Below, in pieces: positions 59,687 through 64,000 of a stretch of DNA of 64,000 nucleotides; the first letter of the stretch is position 1; each line of letters opens with the position of its first letter. A program made the translations under genes and the position numbers. Under the pieces are notes generated by a model. The model saw only the letters and a program-made list of their open reading frames with translations. It did not search any database and was not told the origin of the DNA. Source of the DNA: Spirosoma arboris (GTDB lineage: Bacteria > Bacteroidota > Bacteroidia > Cytophagales > Spirosomataceae); assembly GCF_009754945.1 (NCBI RefSeq), contig NZ_WPIN01000005.1:372001-436000 (forward strand), read 5' to 3'.

Positions 59687-59798
59687 GACCGTAAGGATTT
59701 AGACAAATAAATAATATCATTTTGATAGCACAATGATACTTACTATTTTCTGTAATCCATCAAAATATAGAGGAGCGGTCAAGCAAATCCATTAACGG

Positions 59799-60671
59799 TT
59801 AGGGGCGATTGCGATGGGATCGTTGATAACTTAATGGACTTTTGCCCGTAACAACTTTAAATTTCTCGAAGAAACAGGTCGCATTTTGAAATCCACTTTC
59901 GTAGCAAATCTGCTGAATGCTCATTCGATTGTCGATCAGTTGCCGACAAGCATGCCCGACTCGAATCTCGGTCAGGAACTGAGAGTAGGTCTTGCCGGTA
60001 CGTGATTTAAAATATCGACAAAATGAGTTTGAGGACAGACCTGCTACTGAGGCCACATCATCGAGCCGGATCTTTTGCTTGAATTGCTTAAACGTAAAGT
60101 CATAAATGGCATTAATACGCTCATTTTCGACATCGGCAAAATTACATTCGAATCCCAACGACGATAAGAGGACAGCCTCCTTTGCCTGGGCAATGGAAAC
60201 TAAGCAATCCATTAGGGCGATCAACTGATAAGGGCCCGTCGACTTGTATACAGATTCAATCTTCGAACTAATCGACTCGCTGTCTAGCCCGGTTAGTAAA
60301 AGGCCGCGCTGGGCCTTGTCCAAAACCTGTTTAATCGGCTTCGTTTCCGGCAGCGTCAGAAAATGAGTTCCCCAAAAGTCTTTAGTGAAATGAATGACAG
60401 TAGCATAGGGCTGCGCAAGTTGATCGTCAGGTAACTCTTGTTCATCGTACCGCCAATAATGAGGCAGGTTAGCGCCTACCAACACCACATCACCCGGCCC
60501 GAACCGCATAATATTATCGCCAACAAACTGCGTTCCAGTACCTTTGTGAAATTGAATCAGTTCGACTTCGGGATGAAAGTGCCAGCGGTTATTGATATTT
60601 GGCGACTGATCCTGCCGAACACTAAACGAGTGCGTAGGTCCGGTCGTTACTTTTAATAATTGGGGTTTCAT
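59799..60671 (-). CDS. AraC family transcriptional regulator
   Basis: A 290-residue protein from the ATG at 60671 (MKPQLLKVTTGPTHSF); a start at 60698 would add nine residues. The N-terminal ~100 residues are a cupin sensor (NNRWHFHPEVELIQFHKGTG, RFGPGDVVLVGANLPHYW). The C-terminal ~100 hold the two helix-turn-helix motifs: KIRLDDVASVAGLSSNSFCR and MSIQQICYESGFQNATCFFE, with FKVVTGKSPLSYQRS at the end. It is divergent from a FucP-like transporter gene and probably activates that sugar locus when its sugar ligand binds the cupin. Confidence 0.93.
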   Translation of the reverse strand: MKPQLLKVTTGPTHSFSVRQDQSPNINNRWHFHPEVELIQFHKGTGTQFVGDNIMRFGPGDVVLVGANLPHYWRYDEQELPDDQLAQPYATVIHFTKDFWGTHFLTLPETKPIKQVLDKAQRGLLLTGLDSESISSKIESVYKSTGPYQLIALMDCLVSIAQAKEAVLLSSLGFECNFADVENERINAIYDFTFKQFKQKIRLDDVASVAGLSSNSFCRYFKSRTGKTYSQFLTEIRVGHACRQLIDNRMSIQQICYESGFQNATCFFEKFKVVTGKSPLSYQRSHRNRP

Positions 60672-60691
60672 AAAAATATTCTCCGATAGCA

Positions 60692-60771
60692 ATAGCATTT
60701 CCGATGCTATGCCAATATAGCTTAGTATCTGGGTAAATTCCTACAAAATATGAGTTACGAAATAGAGTTAC
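60692..60771. promoter_or_regulatory. Possible operators in the AraC/transporter intergenic region
   Basis: ATAGCAT-TTCCG-ATGCTAT (60692-60710) is a perfect 7-bp palindrome next to the AraC gene, and GAGTTAC occurs twice as a direct repeat (60752-60758 and 60765-60771) nearer to the transporter gene. AraC-type proteins bind direct repeats, so the latter is a candidate site, though the 13-bp period is shorter than the usual 21. Confidence 0.3.
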
Positions 60772-60819
60772 TTTGTAGCGTAATCTTACCGGATTTACAC
60801 CTAAACCTGAAAAAGTCCT

Positions 60820-62073
60820 GTGTCTAAACCTGATAATCGCTTCGCCGTTGGCTTAATAACGGTTCTGTTTTTTCTCTGGGGGTTTGCACTAAATCTGAAC
60901 CCAATTCTGATTCCGCACCTCAAGAAGGCCTGTCAACTTAGTGATCTTCAGTCGGCTCTGATTGATTCTGCGTCGTACTTTGCCTATTTCCTGATTGCCC
61001 TCCCCGCTGGGTTGTTTATGAAACGCTACGGATACAAAGCAGGTATTACGCTGGGTTTATTATTATTTGCAGGCGGTACATTCCTATTTTACCCAGCGGC
61101 CGAACTTCGACAATTCAGTCTTTTTCTGGTGGCTTTGTTTGTTATTGCCAGCGGCTTAACCTTACTCGAAACAGCCGCAAATCCATACATAACCGTTCTG
61201 GGAGATCCAGAAACGGGTACGCAGCGGCTCAACTTTGCCCAATCGTTCAATGGATTAGCCGCCTTTCTGGCTCCGCTCGCTGGTGGCGCATTTATTTTGT
61301 CAGGCAAGAATGTGTCATCCGCTGAGCAGCAGACTATGGCACCCGGTCAATTCGAAGCTTACCTGAAAGAAGAAGCATCTTCGGTACAAGTTCCGTTTCT
61401 GGTAATTGGGGGCGTTGTCTTGCTGGTGGCATTGCTGATTAGCCGTACTGCTCTGCCTGTAATCGAAGAAGCAGATGAGTCACCAACAGCTAGTCAGGGC
61501 TCAATTCTATCAGAAAAAAATCTGGTGCTGGGTGTAATCGCTCAATTTTTTTACGTGGGTGCACAGGTTTGTATTAGTAGTTTTTTTATCCGGTTCGTGG
61601 GGCAGGTAGCCGATATAGGGGAAAAATCAGCCGCCCTCATGTTGTCGGGAGCTTTATTAGGTTTTATGGTTGGTCGTTTCTTCGGTACGTTCCTGATGAG
61701 GTACATTAGTCCTCCTCATTTACTGGCGGTTTATAGTTTTCTTAACATCGGACTGTTGGCTATTGCGGTATTTGGTCATGGGCTAATCCCGGTTTATTCC
61801 CTGGTTGGTGTTGAGTTTTTTATGTCAATCATGTTCCCGACCATTTTCGCCTTAAGTATCCGGGGTCTAGGCTCAAAAACCAAGTTAGGCTCATCGATGG
61901 TCATTATGGCGATTGCGGGTGGAGCCGTGTTTCCAGTCATCATGGGCCGCGTGTCTGATCTGACCACGATGCAGACAGCCTACCTGATACCAGCTATTTG
62001 TTTTTTACCCATTCTGTATTTTGCCATCAAAAACTTCGCGGTTAAAAACGTGACGCTAACTGCTTCACATTAA
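60820..62073 (+). CDS. FucP-like sugar MFS transporter
   Basis: A 417-residue transporter with 12 predicted helices, GTG start at 60820. FFLWGFALNLNPILIPHLKK, DSASYFAYFLIALPAGLFMK and LTLLETAANPYITVLGDPET with QRLNFAQSFNGLAAFLAPLAG are the motifs of the L-fucose:proton symporter (FucP) family, which also includes glucose/galactose and N-acetylglucosamine transporters. The locus (AraC, this gene, an SDR and a zinc alcohol dehydrogenase) fits an oxidative sugar pathway, for which L-fucose is a plausible but unproven substrate. A strong terminator follows at 62156-62194. Confidence 0.92.
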   Translation: MSKPDNRFAVGLITVLFFLWGFALNLNPILIPHLKKACQLSDLQSALIDSASYFAYFLIALPAGLFMKRYGYKAGITLGLLLFAGGTFLFYPAAELRQFSLFLVALFVIASGLTLLETAANPYITVLGDPETGTQRLNFAQSFNGLAAFLAPLAGGAFILSGKNVSSAEQQTMAPGQFEAYLKEEASSVQVPFLVIGGVVLLVALLISRTALPVIEEADESPTASQGSILSEKNLVLGVIAQFFYVGAQVCISSFFIRFVGQVADIGEKSAALMLSGALLGFMVGRFFGTFLMRYISPPHLLAVYSFLNIGLLAIAVFGHGLIPVYSLVGVEFFMSIMFPTIFALSIRGLGSKTKLGSSMVIMAIAGGAVFPVIMGRVSDLTTMQTAYLIPAICFLPILYFAIKNFAVKNVTLTASH

Positions 62074-62117
62074 CTAACTATCTGAATCCGGTTAAACCGC
62101 TTCAGAACAAAGCCAAT

Positions 62118-62141
62118 AACTCCATTCCGAAGGAGTTTTTT
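62118..62141 (+). terminator. Short terminator hairpin after the FucP-like gene
   Basis: AACTCC and GGAGTT form a 6-bp stem (62118-62137) followed by a T-run. It is the first of two terminator-like hairpins between the transporter and the SDR gene. Confidence 0.6.
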
Positions 62142-62155
62142 CATAGGTTGGTTTC

Positions 62156-62194
62156 GAAAAGCCCTCACCGGCTTGAGTGAGGGCTTTCTTTTTT
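62156..62194 (+). terminator. Rho-independent terminator after the FucP-like gene
   Basis: AAAGCCCTCAC pairs perfectly with GTGAGGGCTTT around an 8-nt loop (62158-62187), followed by TCTTTTTTC. It is the clearest intrinsic terminator in the window, 83 bp after the transporter stop codon and 30 bp before the SDR start. The SDR gene therefore needs read-through or its own promoter. Confidence 0.8.
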
Positions 62195-62223
62195 CATCGA
62201 ACGTTCATTCAGTACGTATACAT

Positions 62224-63015
62224 ATGGATTTACAACTGCAAAACAAAGTAATCATCGTTACGGGAGGAGCCAAAGGCATTGGCGAAGGCATTGTAAAAGT
62301 GCTCGCTGCCGAAGGTGCCATCCCGGTCATCATTGGTCGAAACGAAGACGATAACCAGAAGGTCGTAGCGGAGGTTGAAGCTTCTGGACAGCAGGCCTTT
62401 CAGGTCGTAGCAGAGCTGACCCAGCCCGAAGAATCAGCCAAGGCGGTTCAGGCCGTCCTGAGTCAATTTGGGCGAATTGATGGGGTCGTCAACAACGCTG
62501 GCGTAAACGATGGCGTTGGCCTGGAAAATGGTAATTATGAGGCATTTATAGCCTCCCTGCATAAGAATCTGGTGCATTATTACCTGATCGTACATCATGC
62601 ACTCCCTGCGCTGAAAGAATCGAAAGGGGCTATCGTCAATATCACCTCCAAAACTGCCGATACAGGTCAGGGGGGAACTTCTGCCTACGCAGCCGCTAAT
62701 GGTGGACGTAATGCATTAACCCGCGAGTGGGCTGTCGAATTGTTGAAATACGGCATCCGGGTTAATGCAATTGTCGTTGCCGAATGTTGGACCCCGCTGT
62801 ACGAACGCTGGATCAATACCTTACCCAATCCAGAAGAAAAACTAGCGTCCATCGTCGCGCATATCCCACTCGAAAACCGGATGACAACCGCCGAGGAAAT
62901 TGCGAATACGACGGCTTTCTTACTATCAAATCGTTCTAGCCACACAACCGGTCAGCTTCTGTACGTCGATGGTGGTTACGTGCATCTTGATCGGGCTTTA
63001 GCGAATGCTTCTTAA
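62224..63015 (+). CDS. SDR family dehydrogenase (sugar dehydrogenase-like)
   Basis: A 263-residue short-chain dehydrogenase from the ATG at 62224; an upstream start at 62173 would lie in the terminator region. The cofactor site is VIIVTGGAKGIGEG, with DGVVNNAGVND (NNAG) as the second motif and the catalytic Ser in IVNITSKTAD. The Tyr is in TSAYAAANGGRNALTREWAV, but the Lys of the usual YxxxK is Asn (YAAAN). The C-terminal region LLSNRSSHTTGQLLYVDGGY is standard. Context suggests a sugar (perhaps L-fucose) dehydrogenase. The next gene starts after a perfect 35-bp-arm palindrome. Confidence 0.88.
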   Translation: MDLQLQNKVIIVTGGAKGIGEGIVKVLAAEGAIPVIIGRNEDDNQKVVAEVEASGQQAFQVVAELTQPEESAKAVQAVLSQFGRIDGVVNNAGVNDGVGLENGNYEAFIASLHKNLVHYYLIVHHALPALKESKGAIVNITSKTADTGQGGTSAYAAANGGRNALTREWAVELLKYGIRVNAIVVAECWTPLYERWINTLPNPEEKLASIVAHIPLENRMTTAEEIANTTAFLLSNRSSHTTGQLLYVDGGYVHLDRALANAS

Positions 63016-63016
63016 C

Positions 63017-63089
63017 TGAGGTTTGAAGTGGGTGTTTCATACGCCATATCTCCAAGATATGGCGTATGAAACACCCACTTCAAACCTCA
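63017..63089. repeat. 35-bp perfect inverted repeat between SDR and alcohol dehydrogenase genes
   Basis: Arms 63017-63051 and 63055-63089 pair perfectly around a 3-nt loop (CCA). It starts 1 bp after the SDR stop codon and ends 12 bp before the next ATG. A stem of this length in the transcript could stop 3' decay or slow the ribosome's access to the next gene. Confidence 0.9.
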
Positions 63090-63101
63090 AACTACTACTT
63101 T

Positions 63102-64000
63102 ATGCAAACTTTAGTCTGTACAACGCCGGGGGAATTAACCTATCAGTTGGGCATCAAGCCAGAATTAACCCCTGGTAACGCCATCATCCGGATTCGACGA
63201 ATTGGTATTTGCGGCACAGATCTCCACGCGTTTGAGGGAACACAGCCGTATTTCAACTACCCACGTATTCTGGGACATGAACTAGCGGGTGAATTAGTCG
63301 AAGTAGATGGCACATCTGATTTTGAACCCGGCGAAGCAGTCACCTTCATTCCTTATTTCAACTGTGGGCACTGTATTGCCTGCCGATCAGGAAAGCCTAA
63401 TTGTTGTGCTAATCTAAGCGTATGCGGTGTTCATGCCGACGGCGGTATGGTCGAATACTTGTCTGTCCCCTCCTACTCGCTGGTGCACGGCAATGGCTTG
63501 AGCTTCGATGAACTGGCTTTAGTCGAACCACTGGCCATTGGCGCACATGGTATTCGTCGGGCTGGTGTTCAGCCTGGTGAGTGGGTGTTGGTTATTGGTG
63601 CTGGCCCAATTGGGCTAGGGGTCATGGAATTTGCCCGGATTGCTGGAGGAAATGTAATTGCTTTGGATATTAATGAGTCACGACTGAATTTCTGCCGAAA
63701 TCGACTGAAGGTGGAACATACCGTATTGGCAACGGCGCCAGATGTTCTCGAGCAATTGGCAGCCATTACTAACGGCGACATGCCCACAGTAGTTATTGAT
63801 GCAACGGGTAGCCTGCGGGCCATTAACAATGCATTTCAATACATGGCCCATGGAGCACGCTATATACTGATTGGCTTACAGAAAGGCGAGATTTCCTTTA
63901 GTCATCCAGAATTTCATAAGCGAGAAGGTACACTCATGAGCAGCCGAAACGCCACTCGACAGGATTTTGAGCATGTTATTACCTCCATGAAAAGTGGACA
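63102..64000 (+). CDS. Zinc-dependent alcohol dehydrogenase, 3' end missing
   Basis: An open frame of 299 codons that runs off the window. It starts MQTLVCTTPGELTYQLGIKP. GICGTDLHAFEG carries the catalytic zinc Cys, and ILGHELAGELVEV the His-Glu pair; FNCGHCIACRSGKPNCC gives the four Cys of the structural zinc. VLVIGAGPIGLGVMEFARIA is the Rossmann nucleotide site, followed by VIALDINESRLNFCR with an Asp suited to NAD. This is the medium-chain (zinc) dehydrogenase family, threonine/sorbitol dehydrogenase-like. Position after the transporter and SDR points to oxidation of a sugar or sugar-derived alcohol. Confidence 0.92.
   Translation, partial: MQTLVCTTPGELTYQLGIKPELTPGNAIIRIRRIGICGTDLHAFEGTQPYFNYPRILGHELAGELVEVDGTSDFEPGEAVTFIPYFNCGHCIACRSGKPNCCANLSVCGVHADGGMVEYLSVPSYSLVHGNGLSFDELALVEPLAIGAHGIRRAGVQPGEWVLVIGAGPIGLGVMEFARIAGGNVIALDINESRLNFCRNRLKVEHTVLATAPDVLEQLAAITNGDMPTVVIDATGSLRAINNAFQYMAHGARYILIGLQKGEISFSHPEFHKREGTLMSSRNATRQDFEHVITSMKSG

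Overview
The window reads as a chromosome segment of a Bacteroidota member, most likely a Cytophagales bacterium close to Spirosoma. The signs are TonB-dependent and OMP_b-brl outer-membrane proteins, many lipoproteins, few Shine-Dalgarno motifs, a textbook Bacteroidota promoter (TTG-N20-TATCTTTG) before rpmH, six FtsX-type permeases with N-terminal prefix domains, and a HTTM/imelysin iron-type locus. Genus is inferred from gene content only. No rRNA, tRNA, CRISPR array, insertion sequence, integrase or prophage gene was seen, and no gene looks broken; two genes are cut by the window edges (the first and the last).

Layout. 1-7.7 kb: 3' part of an outer-membrane beta-barrel protein, a large DUF4062-STAND-helical repeat protein on the minus strand (a possible NLR-like immune protein), and small single genes (VOC protein, lipoprotein, DUF6624, GNAT). 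7.8-26.5 kb: two minus-strand operons, each led by a PadR-type regulator, which together encode six ~880-residue orphan ABC permeases without an ATPase, plus a secreted lectin-fold protein and a nitrilase-family hydrolase. Both PadR genes have the same upstream arrangement: a sigma-54-like TTTGGC-N5-ATTTGT element and, 50-61 bp further up, two TGTnC-N6-GGACA palindromes spaced exactly 22 bp. 26.8-31.1 kb: YihY membrane protein, a sodium/sugar symporter and an MFS transporter. 31.5-40.9 kb: a tight four-gene operon of a GAF protein, a secreted metallophosphatase fused to an outer-membrane barrel, an HD phosphohydrolase fused to a Pycsar-type transmembrane effector domain, and polyphosphate kinase. 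41-45.5 kb: amidase, GH130-like glycosidase and M61 peptidase, all minus strand. 45.6-48.8 kb: housekeeping genes rpmH, rnpA, an S41 protease and tsaB. 49-56.6 kb: a translationally coupled operon of imelysin lipoprotein, di-haem oxidoreductase, second imelysin, HTTM membrane protein and TonB-dependent receptor, probably metal (iron) acquisition. 56.7-59.7 kb: coaX, an unknown secreted protein, an Arc-like ribbon-helix-helix protein and an SPFH membrane protein. 59.8-64 kb: an AraC regulator divergent from a FucP-like sugar transporter, an SDR dehydrogenase and a zinc alcohol dehydrogenase, fitting a sugar (perhaps L-fucose) catabolic locus.

A second layer is the intergenic DNA. About fifteen long inverted repeats (arms up to 35 bp, several perfect) sit in gaps between genes, often right next to a stop or start codon. 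Several belong to recurring families, for example the 32-bp-arm TGTCAT-YYCGAC palindromes found in two convergent gaps, and the GTGAAGAGTGAGGAATGAAG family found after two permeases and, in degraded form, after rnpA.

The best candidates for new biology are the HD-Pycsar effector fusion in a polyphosphate operon, the DUF4062-STAND protein, and the shared sigma-54/enhancer-like control of the two PadR-permease operons.
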